A model generated the notes under the pieces. The model was given only the letters and a program-made list of their open reading frames with translations. It was not told the origin of the DNA and did not search any database. Positions 38,983 to 50,628 of a DNA stretch of 64,000 bases are shown here, piece after piece. Positions within the stretch are counted from its first letter, which is position 1. The number at the start of each line of letters is the position of its first letter. Made by a program: the position numbers and the translations under genes. The DNA is from Sinohyriopsis cumingii (taxonomy: Eukaryota; Mollusca; Bivalvia; Unionida; Unionidae). The stretch is taken from positions 62,831,719 to 62,895,718 of the forward strand of contig CM068835.1 in the NCBI GenBank assembly GCA_028554795.2, in the 5' to 3' direction.

Positions 38983-39925
38983 CCTGAAACAAGGTAGACG
39001 ATATGTTTAGTTGGTCTGCGAAGGTATTTTCCTTTAAAGGTAATAGATCTGGATTATTTTCATAGAATTGTTCAAATATATTTTTATTGCTTTATAATAA
39101 CAAATATAAAATAATCTGAATCACAAACCACCAAAATAGTTGCACTAAACATACAAAAAATAAAAGACACAAAGAAGGTGTATGGTCATGGTTATGCGTC
39201 AGGGTTAACTATTTCAAACCTGGCGCTATTTATTGCAACTCGAGCGTCATGTAAAGATATGGCCGAAATGGACCCCGGATAGCTAATTATAACTTGGGGA
39301 TTCCACTTTGGCCATAAGAGGCTTCTTGTAATTTATAGTTAGTAATAGATGCGCTGTTTGATTGGTAAATGTAAATTGTCCATCTATTTCGTTGAATCAT
39401 TTCATGCTTTGAACAAGTGTAGCCACAAAGCCTAATGCGGAACAATCGTCAGGTTCACTGAAAATTTGATATGCTAAAGTTGCATTTGGTAAATTGTGTG
39501 GCGCTTGTGCTTTGTGTACTTATTTCACTGAACGACTTGAATACACCTTTAACTAAATGATCGCGGCAACTGTCTTCGTGGAATGTTATTAAAAATAAAG
39601 CATTTTTGTGATTAAACTTTACAAAATGGTACAAGTACGACACCTTTCCGCTGGACACCAAATTATGCACAAATGGGATAAAACAATTTGTGTAGATAGG
39701 TCTATAGTTTTGCAAATTTATCATCTCCGCGAGAATGAACTTTGCAAGTAAGTGAAAAATGATATTTATAATATACACTTTTGATGAGTCGGGGGTACAA
39801 ATTTGTGTTTACTTTGACGAGACGGGTCTTAAATCTTTGCGGTTCATTTTATTTTTCCTCTAACGAATGTAGATACTGTACAATTTTTCTATTGATAAGT
39901 ATCACTGGACGGACGTGTTCAATAA

Positions 39926-40200
39926 TCAAAATCGATTGATATCGATTCCAGCTCTATACCTAATCAAACATTTACACAAAGTTAAATAATGTGTACCTGT
40001 CCTGGTATTCTCTAATGAAGCGAGGAAATCAAATCTAATCTGAGGATTGTACAGAAATAGGGTGGCAATTTCTATGGCCTTTTTGAAGTAACATTTTCTC
40101 TGGCACGTGACACAGTTCTTGACAATGCTGCTCACATCCTTGTAAGAACGTTTCCAGTAATATCTCCTGCTCCATGTCTTATTCCGTGTAATGAAGAAAC
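39926..40200 (-). pseudogene. Integrase zinc-finger remnant (retroelement or domesticated exon)
   Basis: Minus-strand frame open from about 40200 to 39926. It reads TRNKTWSRRYYWKRSYKDV and then IVKNCVTCQRK, matching the end of an HHCC integrase finger, where the usual pattern is RRYYW-x(4)-KDV-x(3)-V-x-C-x2-CQ. The histidine half and the DDE core are not visible. Downstream residues do not resemble an integrase core, and a possible GTACAC donor falls inside, so a captured exon is an alternative to plain decay. Confidence 0.5.
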
Positions 40201-40940
40201 AAAATATTCTTTGTATTCAATATGGTTTGTAAAGAATACAAATATACAAAATATTAACGCTATTCCTACATGATGCAGTTATATTTAATCAAGGTTCAAG
40301 TAGATAACGACATTGTTTAATATATTAGTTAATGTATATTCTACAAATTGAGAATTATGGTGCTTATTTTAGTACTTTCCATAGATATTGCTAACTACAA
40401 AAAGAGTCTTGATTCTCACGGCCTGAGGGCAGATTTACTGCCACTACTTTTTTAAAATTTATCACAAACTTATACATCGTGCCTATTTTAAGGAGATACA
40501 TTAGGTAAATATATTTACATGTTATCACTATTTAAATGCTATTCAAATTCATATAAGTAATACACCAACATTGTAATTAAAGTACAACCATAATCGAGAA
40601 AACGGATTGCAAATTGTTTTCTTGTTCTCGTTTTAGGGCCGTTCATCCATTCATCAGCCTACGAAAATTTGATGTGGGTTGGAAATTCCGATTGAGAACT
40701 TTTCGTTCCATGTTAGATAAATTTCTCATCAAGTGTGCGTGGTCATTATGTAATACGTTATTTTTTAGTTTATTAATACACTTTTGCGAGAAAGCTGTTA
40801 ACAAATTAGGCAAGGTCAAAAAACTCTTCTGACAATATTTTTAGACAATTCCACTTCTAATATAAACTTGAATTTTATATCACGTTACCCAAGATAAAAA
40901 TCATAGATATTGAAGTTCAACGACTCTTCAACATGTTACG

Positions 40941-41134
40941 GGTTAGTTAGTGTCTCCCCAGAGAAAGCGGGACGACACTTCGGAATCGGAAAACTTGCTC
41001 TTACCATTGAATAGATTCCTTTCTTTCTTTAACGTGCGCTGTAGATAAACCAGCTGAGGAAACAGATGAATCCTACTGGCACCGGAAAGTCGTTGACCAG
41101 GGTCGTCCGGTTTCAAGTCCACCGTGCTATCCAT
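40941..41134 (-). CDS. Possible first coding exon, unidentified
   Basis: Minus-strand ATG at 41134 opens a 63-codon frame starting MDSTVDLKPDDPGQRLSGAS. A good donor, GGTAAGAG, occurs after about 43 codons (near 41006). Composition is less AT-rich than the flanks. No family recognised and no confident second exon, although the zinc-finger remnant at 40200-39926 is on the same strand downstream. Confidence 0.25.
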
Positions 41135-41199
41135 TGGGACAACGCCAGTCCCTTAGATATTAAAATAACAATTAAATACAATGTACTGTAATAATCTTC

Positions 41200-42933
41200 A
41201 TATATATCTTCTGAAAATATCAATACATCAGTCATGTAAAATGAATATCAATGAAATCCAATTTACATTCATAAGACCTAAATGTTTAAATAGGATGTAA
41301 ATAAATCAAATTATTTTTAATTCATAATTATATATCATACAAATAAATGTGCACAAACTAATACAAGTACAAGCATCATTCTGAAATATATGTATCTAAT
41401 TCACACAGTATACATTAATAAATCAGTCACCATATAATGCTCTTTTTATAATTTAATCGTCATATATTTAACTTATTCATTGCATAATTAACATAATAGT
41501 AAACAATCCAGTCCCGCAAAAAGGAAATGTTCAAAGTGCAAGGGTAAACACAAATTTTACTATCACAGATTAACATCGTAAAATAAGTATTGCTTCGATT
41601 CTGCTAGTAAAGGTTTTCTTCCATTGCCCAATTGATCTAGGTTTGGACATAACTGAACCACTTTTCAACAAGAATCGGAGACTCATACAAAAATTTGGAC
41701 CATGTTTAGTTTAATGTGGCCTCTATGGTTAGCGAAACTTTTCTGTATAAACATATAGGGGAACATAAGTCACACCTATTTTGTCAAGAAATAAAGTCGT
41801 TTTGAACAAATTTGACATAAAATAACACAAATATTAATTCTGCTAAATATTTGGAACTTTAGCGAGTAGTTTTAGGGAAGAATTTTAAAGTTTTGTATGT
41901 ACGCTTTTAAAAAGAAACAAGCCTCATCACTAGAAAGATTTTTTAAGAAATCAACCTGATTTGAACAAACCTGACAGATTTATGCAAAATTGTTTGTAAA
42001 TCTGACCAACAGTTTCAGAGATTGTTTAAAAATTCTCTCTTCGTTACCAATACAATCAGAATTCTTGCTTTGCGATTGCCTAAGCGGTTTCAGAAAAGAT
42101 GTCTTTTGAAGCAAAGCATTGGCGACGAGCGAAGAGTGATCAAAATAGATCACCAGGTTAGCTAATAATAATGTCATCACCAACATTATAGCGTATTTTA
42201 TTGATTCAATTTTAAACGGAAATTGCAATCCATTATCTATAAGATGATGTAGGACTTGAAAGAGGCATAACGAAATTATCAAAGGTTATCTTGCCAGTTG
42301 ATAAGCTCAAAAATTAGCACAAAAAACAAGAAACTTTTGTTTTCAGCACGCCTACATGCCCTCCATGTTCCGGACTGTATAAACGTTTACGTCCTTATTT
42401 ATTTATCACTAAAAGACATTTATGTTCTCACGATACAAAAGTTTTGTTTTCTTTGTAAGATGCATTCAATTTACTTTTGAAATTTCTTTATCTTTAGATT
42501 TTAAAGTCACAGGATATTTGCTATTCTCCACGAAAGCATATATGTGACAATAGTCCCTGTGATGCATAACTGAAGTAATAAAATTGCGGTAAAACAGACC
42601 CCTTACATAGATTACAACCATTTGATCCAACCGACGGCATCAGGCCACACTTTTCATTGTAATAAAACAGGCCCGACGTTTCCTTAAAACACTATTGTAG
42701 TTTCACTGATGATGCAGATGTAGAGTATACAGTTACTACAGTTAGATGTCTTTGATGCTGCTGCTCAATGTTTCCTCGTATCAGTTGGTAAAAGTCGGGA
42801 AGCGAGATCGAAGGAAAAATAATAAATTCTTCTGAACAATTAGCGGAGACTGATAAAATTAACAAGAAGAAATTGAAGAAATAAATAAATAAATAAATCA
42901 TAAATAAATAAATAAAAAAATAAATCAATAAAT

Positions 42934-42985
<52 letters not shown>

Positions 42986-44490
42986 GAAATAAAGAAATTA
43001 AGAAAGAAAAAGAAAGTGACTAGAAAATTACCGTGAGCGTAAAAAGACGATACTTTGGAACCTTCTCTGTGACTTTGAATACCACTGGGAGCTGATCTTG
43101 TAAGTGAGAAAATGTATAGTTTTACGGATGAAGATAGGTAAACAGTACTGGCATTACCCAGGAAAAAGTGGGTGATTTGCCTCCACGACAAAAAAAAAAA
43201 AAAAAAAAAAAAAAAAAACATCAAACAAACAAACAAAAGAAACGTTATTTATAGTTTAGATTATGTTGCAAATGATGTACAACACGTTTCAACCAACCGA
43301 GAACATTACGATCGTTTAAGTGGAGACCGTACGACATTTTTTCTGGACTTGTGTTATATAGGATATTTTCAACGTATTAAATTAGGTGTATCACATCAAA
43401 AGAAAGACAAAAATACAACGTCTTACAAGCAGATAAGCCGAAGAGAACAAATATAATCAGTGTCTTCATCCACAAAAGTATTGACGGGGAGTCACTCAGA
43501 TATATACATAGAAAACTAAAACGTATACTAAATCGACCCGACGGTGAGCTTACATTATATGGATGAAGTCACTATTTTATACTGTTGGGGTCGTTATTAT
43601 ATATCAATTAATGACAGAGGGTCAGTTTTATATTTAAAATTTCGACGCAGCGGTCATTATTCTAAGGGGGGTCGATTTACTTCAAAACTTGTTTTGCCAC
43701 TCGATTGGAACAAAACATATATGTAGTTTTGCCTATACACCGGATGAAAATGTGCCAGCGAAGATAAGATGAGAAACATGCACAAAACTAATTTCACCAA
43801 TTCTTAAGATGAGCTTGCATAGATAACATTGGACGGTCCGTTTAGTGGAGATGTTAACAATGATTACTGAAATTATGTACAATATCTGGGAGAAAAAACC
43901 GAAAAGAGGTACATCTATATAAAGCCTGTATGAGCTAAAATTAATGTTCATTTTACACCGGCTGTGGAACCTCTAGTGTTGACTATTGCCATCTTATATT
44001 AATGTTTGTATGTTAATTTCTACACTTCAAATTAATGATGTTCATGTTTGCAACAAAGATTTTTGGTATGTGTGTTATGTTAATTGTATTGTGTGCTTGA
44101 CCTTAGTGTGTAAATGAAAGTAATTTTTGGCCTAACTCACTATATTCTTGGTTTTTGTTATGGGTAGCAATATGAGGCATTACAGTTTCTAACAGGACAT
44201 TAACTTGGGATAGCCTCTGTGACCTCAGAAGGGTTTAGAGCCTCAATAAGGGTTTACGGGGACATATGGGTCTATGCTGTAAAAGGGGTTAATCAGGGTC
44301 AAAGGGGAAATGGTAGGGTTCCAAGATTGAGTTGAAAGTATAAAATTACACATACAAATACACATACATACAGCAGTTAGAAAAGTTGTGGCAATAGTGA
44401 AATAGTGTCTTTTCTAGGCATGAGAGGAGCCCTAAAAAGGAACGTTTGAGTTTGTTAATCAAAGATAAATAGCATATATTGCGTCTCACC
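41200..44490. other. Intergenic, low-complexity rich, no gene seen
   Basis: Contains an AAAT-rich run (42880-42930), a (GA)n run (42938-42976) and an A-run of about 29 bases (43190-43218). The open frames crossing these are repeat translations. Confidence 0.6.
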
Positions 44491-44492
44491 GA

Positions 44493-44716
44493 TCATCTTT
44501 TACATACAGCAAGACACTCTTCAGGCAGTCTTGCCTCTTCACTTAAATCCTTCACTTCCAAAGAAATGTGTCTGTCATCACAGCCCATGATGATTTCACA
44601 TTCATGATATAGTTCGGGTTGTACAACATCCTCTGTATGAGTGCGGATACTGTCACACTTGCTAACATGGTCTACAGCTTGGAGTCTTTCATGTTCAACA
44701 TTCTATGCATCTATAT
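44493..44716 (-). other. Acidic open fragment, possible exon remnant
   Basis: A stop-free minus-strand frame of about 74 codons without an initiating ATG, ending in TGA at 44493-44495. It includes SIRTHTEDVVQPELYHECE and is rich in E, D and H. Such a long open stretch is unusual for this AT-rich DNA. It could be an exon or a retrocopy fragment; no family recognised. Confidence 0.25.
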
Positions 44717-44719
44717 CGT

Positions 44720-46740
44720 GGTTGAGAACAATTGAAAACATGACGGAGTCGCTAATAAGTATTGGCCAAGCTTGGATCGCAACGGATTGAAATGTTTCAT
44801 CAATTCAAAGTCGCGTTACAAAATTCAGTCTTATCATGAAATCTCTTTCACGTTACATGCAATATATAGGTGCGTCAGCGTTCGTACGCAGTGAATCTAT
44901 GCGATATGCTTTTAGTATGGATAAGGAAGGAAGACAATTGTTCGAGGTGCACTCACGGTGGATACTGGATGAAAATATTACGGCTATAAAGCCACAGTCT
45001 TATTTCCAGAAGTTTATGATTTTAATTTAGTGGATTTTCTTTAGCTTTCTCATCCGTTTCATTGGGTATATCATTTTAGGCAGTGATAAAATGAAGAACA
45101 GGTGGTGGAATGTTTGAAAGAACAGAAAGAAGCATAAAAAGCATTTGTAATTAAGAAGAGGAAAGACGAAGGCGATAAATAGAAGAGAAGTGAAAATGCG
45201 AATAGCTGGACAGAACAATGACAGTGAAAACCAAACGGTGTATATCTGAGACAAGTATATTAAACGTTTTAACTCGGATGAAGAGAAAGAGACATTCACG
45301 ATCCAAGCATTTCAAGCCAGACATCAGTACATCTACGATGACTTCCTCTGAAATACCATCAGCAACAGTGACTACCACCAAAACATCGCCAGTAGCAGGA
45401 GAAGAAGTAGGATTTATCGTGGATAGGGTATACGAAAGTTAAATCTTATTATGTCTAGCCCATACGTTTGTTGAAGAACAAACACCTAACAATCCTTTTC
45501 AGGGCCACCCACAGCTGTCAAAGATGCCAACAGAAGTAAAACTTATATTCTTTTTCTCATGATGCTTTAAATATCTACGTACTGCGAATGCTAGTGTATT
45601 TATCTATAGCATAACAAATTAAAGACAAATAGGCACTTACTTTTTGTATGATATATTCTGTTCAGTGAAATCACAATAAACATTTCACTACACATCACAA
45701 AAGTCTAATTTCTACTTATTTCGCTATATATCCGTCCTCTATAATGTTTTCACTTTCTTCTCATTTTCTTTTATTGTGTTTCCTGATAGACATGATATTA
45801 TCTTTATTTTCGGAAGACATCTAATTTTTCTCCTCTTGTCTCGCATGATCCATACGGTACTTTGAAGACTGATGTCCTTTCTCCTTCAAGGCATCATTCA
45901 CGTTACTCATGAAACCAAACGAGTTTTTGAAAAACGTAAGGTTACATTGTCACAACTGGCATGTCTAATTATCGATGCTCAAAACGAATCAATTTGAAAA
46001 CTGGATGTGGCACGTTTCTAAGTGGTGTCATCATTTGTCGCCTCTTAAAATTGGATCCTAATGCCAAGACTGTCACCCAGAGAAAACCTCCCCCAAAATA
46101 GTTCTACAAAGAAGAATGGTGCCACGGCCAGTGCACACTCTAAAGAAACAAAACAACTATGAGAAAAAAAGCCCCAATAGGAAGAAAACAACTTATTCAA
46201 CAAAGTAAGGTACTGTTGCACGATGATTCGTATTACCACAAAACCATATCCCTAGTTACAGCATCTCTAGCGTCTTTTACTTATTCGTTGTCTGTGATGC
46301 AGACCAGACCCGAATTGTCACGCGTTCTTCCTAATTGGATGAAAAGATGGAAATCTCTTTCTTATGGCACTTCTTCAGTGTGGTAAGCCTCTTCATTTTT
46401 AGTGACAGCTTGATCCATAAAAATGTACCCTCCCCGAGATTAAATTCCAGGAGCAAATTGAAATGTTACAACGTTTAGTTGATTTATCCAAACAAAAGTA
46501 TTCACTAGTTAATCCGTTGCAGCACCTCAACGTCTGGTGGTGTCCATCATGAAGATGCTACAATGTGTCGCTCATAAGTTGAAACGAATTATAGTCTACT
46601 AAAGACATGTGACAGCCGAGCCGTTCATTGTTCGTGTCTCCTGAAAGAAAAAGATGTCATCATCTAGAAGTGAACTCCACCTTTCTCCCAAAACACAAAT
46701 AAAATGAAAATGAAAGGTACTGCCTCATCGTTTAGCCAAA
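44720..46740. other. Gene-poor stretch, possibly old Polinton debris
   Basis: Short + strand open frames at 44836-45030, 45218-45442 and 46159-46386 are protein-like in part but unrecognised. They may belong to the decayed Polinton that becomes recognisable from 46755. Confidence 0.3.
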
Positions 46741-46754
46741 TAATGAAATTATAG

Positions 46755-46958
46755 TTGTCGGTACTGACGAAATCCATTTCACTCCTGCGAAAACAACTCA
46801 TTCAAACAGATTCCAAGGAAATCATCGATACCTTGTGTGAATGTTGTTTGATTGTTTTGAAAAGAACGGTGCGGTTGTCCAAGCATCAGAAGGAACGCTT
46901 AGGAAAGCTTCTGAAGGTTCATAGCCAAATATTTAAAAGGAAAATACATATTAGTTAA
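46755..46958 (+). pseudogene. Conserved Polinton-associated protein remnant (CECC motif)
   Basis: 67 open codons ending in TAG. The segment DTLCECCLIVLKRTVRLSKH and the following basic helix match the pattern (C-x-C-C-x-N/I-V-L-x-G/R ... basic helix) of a small protein that accompanies Polintons of many invertebrates. Function unknown. The usual Gly-rich C-terminus is missing after the stop. Confidence 0.55.
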
Positions 46959-47867
46959 AGAAAATGGTGCTGGTGCAACGCAAAGGAGTTCTATCTATGC
47001 TAAAATGACCCTTTCTGAATGTGGCTCTTCATCTGTTAGTCCTCATACGTGTGCCTTGTAATCTCATGCAAGGACGTAACTTTACCTTAGTGCCCTATAA
47101 ATAATGGACATGATCTCATCGTTGGCACGATCAACGGGTAAAAGATTTACAGCCAAATCATAACATCATTGAGATGTGACAGTTACAAGAAAAATTACAA
47201 CCGTTGATCGATCACGCCGATTTGTCAGACACGGAAAAATTGCATGTTAGGGACAAATTTGACAACGCATTCAAGTCTTTTACCAGAAACCGACTCAGAA
47301 AGATATCAAGGCGATGATGATATGCCAGCCACCCCTGCAGTGGCCACATCGCGAATGCAAGAAGAAGAGGCCATATGAGAAGATTTTTAACGCCTTCTGC
47401 TTCCATTTCTAGTAAGACTGCACCGATCTTGCTGACACCTTACCCTAATTGATAACGAGAAGAAATAAAAGCTTGAGTCAAAACGATGATGTCGACCCAT
47501 TATTTGGCAGACGAATACAAAAATGAAAAAAGGCAGACTGAAGTGAAAAGAGAGCAAGAAAAAAGTAAATCTATTTGCCACCACCACCCTCGGTTTGAAC
47601 TGATATTGATTCCCGGACACACCAAGCAGTCTCCAAAGCCCACAACACGAAGAATCGCAGCAGCAAACAGTGAGTAACTTATTGAAGAGAGTCGTTATGA
47701 AGAACACTGCATACACCCCTCTCCATCCCGTGGGCTACGAAGTAGTTCGAAAGTTGTAACGTGATGCCGAAACCAGACCAAAAGGTTCATGTTGACCTCA
47801 GGTACGACGACAGTTACACAAACCCAGTTGACAAGAATTATCCAAAAGTTAAACCAGAGTGGAGGGT

Positions 47868-47994
47868 GTTGACCATTAATTGCAAGCTGATTTAGTCGTT
47901 ATCTCATATGGCCAAGTACTATAGCGGTTTCAAATATCTATTTTATGTCATCGATATCTTTACGAAATTTGCCTGGGTCGTGCAGTTTGCTTAG
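47868..47994 (+). pseudogene. Old Polinton integrase fragment (rve/DDE)
   Basis: Reads QADLVVIS, then after one frameshift MAKYYSGFKYLFYVIDIFTK and FAWVVQF, then TAG. This is the first-aspartate region of the classical Maverick integrase (WQADLVDM...KYN-x-GYKYLL-x-x-IDVFSKYAW). The second D and the E are not found before the insertion at 48140. Confidence 0.75.
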
Positions 47995-48132
47995 ATCCGA
48001 GTGCGAAATTTTGAAGCTGGCGTCGAAAGAAAGCTGTCATTGTCTCCGATATCAAACAGTAAAAGGCATCGAAAATCCCATGACATTACATTTTGTCCTA
48101 TTTTGTATTATATTGTGAATGTAATCCCTACT

Positions 48133-48139
48133 ACGTCTC
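48133..48139. other. Target-site duplication, left (ACGTCTC)
   Basis: ACGTCTC lies directly before the left terminal repeat and again at 62891-62897 directly after the right one. Polintons normally duplicate 6 bp; the seventh base may be chance or belong to one element end. Confidence 0.88.
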
Positions 48140-48429
48140 AGCAGCAGGGAGGGCAAACAGACCAAGGAAATCGACGGACCAAAAACATCTCCACGGAAAT
48201 CTCATCCGAAGAAAGATTTTATTTACCGAATAAAGGCTTCCTGGAAGAGTTACATCGTTATTGACCCACAATCCAAATATAAACACTTAGTTCGAAACTC
48301 TAGCTGCAGAATAATATGTTCATGAGTTTTGCTATTTTTTTGATTACATTTTGACGACCGACTATACTGAGATGCCCTCCCTGCTGCTGTCGTATTTAAA
48401 TGAATTTTTTAGATTTTCGTCGTTAAAAT
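48140..48429 (+). repeat. Left terminal inverted repeat, 290 bp
   Basis: Reverse complement of 62601-62890 with about seven mismatches (roughly 97-98 percent identity). The outer 15 bp AGCAGCAGGGAGGGC recur in inverted form at 48374-48388, so the outer 249 bp form a module with its own inverted ends. The AG start is typical of Polintons. Confidence 0.95.
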
Positions 48430-48496
48430 AAAATAAAATATTGTATCAAATAAGATAGAATTTTAATTTCAAGATACAAAATGAAAATAAAATAAC

Positions 48497-50149
48497 ATGG
48501 ATGTTGGAGAATCACTCAGTTCGAAAACAGCACGAGAGCGATTAAAGGCAATAGAAGAGTATCTACCAGTGCAAAAGGAAGTCAAGAAGAAAATACAAGC
48601 CGTTAAGAGAGCAAAGGAGGGATTTGCTGAGACAACACAGGAATTATTCAAACCAGTGACCAAAGCAACCGAAAAAGCGTTCATAGGAGACATAAAGGAT
48701 TCAGGAGGCGGCGAAAGAGGCAGCGAGGGAAGGAATTTTACGTTTGCTGAAAAGAATCTAAAAAACCACTGCTAAGATCCGTACCGTTGACAAATTTAAA
48801 GATGATAGCTCAACAAGAATAAAAACGATAGCAAATGTTAATTTACTTGCTAGATTCGCCTTTACCTCATTTGATGATCGAAGAAATATTTTAAAACCTG
48901 AATATGCTAATAGCGTTGCTGGTCGCGAACAATGGTATAAATGGATCTATTATGTGTATCGTAACATCAATAAAATTGATCCTGGGTATTATGATTATAT
49001 TAACACAATAAGAGATTTAGGAAAGGCGCTTCGATCTGCAGTGCAACCTCAACCTATAAAGGTGCCTATGCCGCACGAAATATTTACCGAAGATACTCTT
49101 CAAGAAATCAAAGATAGAGATAAATTGATTGAGATAGCTAAAAATACAAAGAGAGCGATAAATATGTAAAACCTGAATACGTTAAAAGGATCGCACAAGC
49201 TGATTGGCCTCTCATACTATATTTTGCTTCCAAGAGAGCAGCAACGGATCAAAACGATCCGGATTATTTAAAATTTCTTAAGGAATTGCAACCTAAACCT
49301 AGGCAGGTAAAACTATCTGAGGTCGGTCCATGGATGTTTAAACCTGAAGCTATAAGACTTTTAAAAGATCGTAAAAGAATCACTGAGCTCGCTGCTCTTG
49401 ACTACGATGAAAGAGATAAATATCTGGCACAGGGTTATATTGATCAAGTAAAAGAATCTGAGTGGACTCCTGCGTTATATTTTACTTTTTATGAAAATAA
49501 AAAATATAATCTGAATGATCCGGATTATGAAAAATTTGTTAAGGAGGTAGAAGAAGAAAAATCACGCTCAGAGGAGGAAGAAGTACCAATACAACAATCT
49601 GTGGATGTTCCAGCGGATCAGTCAACGTTGCATGGTGTGAATCCTACAAATTTTTTCCTTTCTACTGCCCTTAAACATTTCGCATCCGATATGTATCGTA
49701 TCGCTGCATTCGGATACGACAACAGAGATAAGTTTTTGAAAAAAGCGCATCTTAACACAGTCACTAAGGATGATTGGATTTCTGCGGTATTTTTTGCTCA
49801 AAAGAATGCTAAAATTGATCTCACCGACAAAGAATACATTAATTTTAGAAAAGAGGTATACAGATACAGACAACCCTCAATACGACCACAATCGCCAGAG
49901 GAGGAATTTCAAGATGCACCTTAAGCACCAAAAACAGGTAGCGGATATACCATTTGCCCTGACAGCGTTGTTAACGATGTATCTCGATTGGAGGTTCTTT
50001 TTGGTGGAAAACGAGCTGGAAATAACTCACGCGAGATAATCAACGAAGCAACAGATATCTGCCGAAGATTGTTTCAGGGAAAAATCATTGATGTATCTAT
50101 CTATCGTGATCTTATTGATGAGCTCGTAGATGATTATCACAGTGATTGA
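48497..50149 (+). pseudogene. Polinton helical-repeat protein (virion- or assembly-associated?), disrupted
   Basis: First gene inside the left TIR, about 550 codons if read through its breaks: a frameshift near 48690, TAA at 48759-48761, a frameshift near 49152-49157 and TAA at 49922-49924. The N-terminus is a charged helix with an Ala/Glu/Lys-rich segment (48697-48756). Then four related units of about 60-80 residues follow, with a shared pattern of IAxxxxxxRDKY-x-x-x-YxxxVxxxxWxxxLYF and D-P/K-D/E-Y-x-x-F-x-K-E. The C-terminus (49928-50149) holds LEVLFGGKRAGNNSREI and an acidic end. A protein with this C-terminal pattern often precedes the capsid genes in Polintons. Its function is not known to me. 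Confidence 0.7.
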
Positions 50150-50170
50150 ATAATTGGATTATAAAATAAA

Positions 50171-50611
50171 ATGATAGTTCACAAGAGCCATCAGAGAGCG
50201 ATACAGGCTTGTATCATGAATTCGAGGTTACCTGTGTATAAACTCAAGTATGGATCGGGTATAGGTGATTCAATAATTAAATTTTTCACTCGAGTAGCTC
50301 CTCAGGTCGGTCCGTTAGCTAAACAGTTATCGTCAAAGGCCATAGGGGTTATTCGCGACAAAGTCATGGGTACCGTTGGTGATGCTACTAGTAAAGCATA
50401 CAACGCCATTACAGATAGAATACTGCGATTGGTAAAAGGAAAACCGAAACCTGCGGATAGATTACCTGTCACGGTTGAGATGCCTAGCAAGATCATAAAT
50501 GACGCGGCTAATGAAAAACTAGCATCGTTGGCACTAGAACAAATACAACAACAACCACAACAAGTAACCAGTACTAGCGCATTCGGAGGGCGTCTTCGTT
50601 TTAGACGATAA
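50171..50611 (+). CDS. Adenovirus pVI-like minor virion protein (predicted)
   Basis: Intact 146-codon frame. The likely true start is an internal Met near residue 17 (MNSRLPVYKLKYGSGIG), because Polinton proteins of this class begin shortly before a Gly-rich YGSGIGD motif. It continues IIKFFTRVAPQVGP, an amphipathic segment, then a Gly/Ala-rich helical part, and ends in basic GGRLRFRR. In Polintons and adenovirus relatives such proteins sit beneath the capsid and can act on membranes; the role here is inferred from position just before the MCP and from the motif. Confidence 0.65.
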   Translation: MIVHKSHQRAIQACIMNSRLPVYKLKYGSGIGDSIIKFFTRVAPQVGPLAKQLSSKAIGVIRDKVMGTVGDATSKAYNAITDRILRLVKGKPKPADRLPVTVEMPSKIINDAANEKLASLALEQIQQQPQQVTSTSAFGGRLRFRR

Positions 50612-50628
50612 AGATATTTTATAAAAAC

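Larger units (their letters stand above)
46755..48139 (+). mobile_element. Old decayed Polinton/Maverick, left part
   Basis: Several + strand remnants lie in Polinton order. A helical protein with CECCLIVLKR occurs at about 46835-46960. An LSDTEKLH-containing piece at about 47225-47300 resembles a second conserved Polinton protein (less certain). A DDE integrase fragment ends at 47994. All are broken by stops and frameshifts. The element is interrupted at 48139 by the younger Polinton and resumes at 62891. Confidence 0.65.

Noticed and set aside
39455..39778. 107-codon minus-strand frame
   Set aside because: AT-rich low-information sequence with no motif or splice context.
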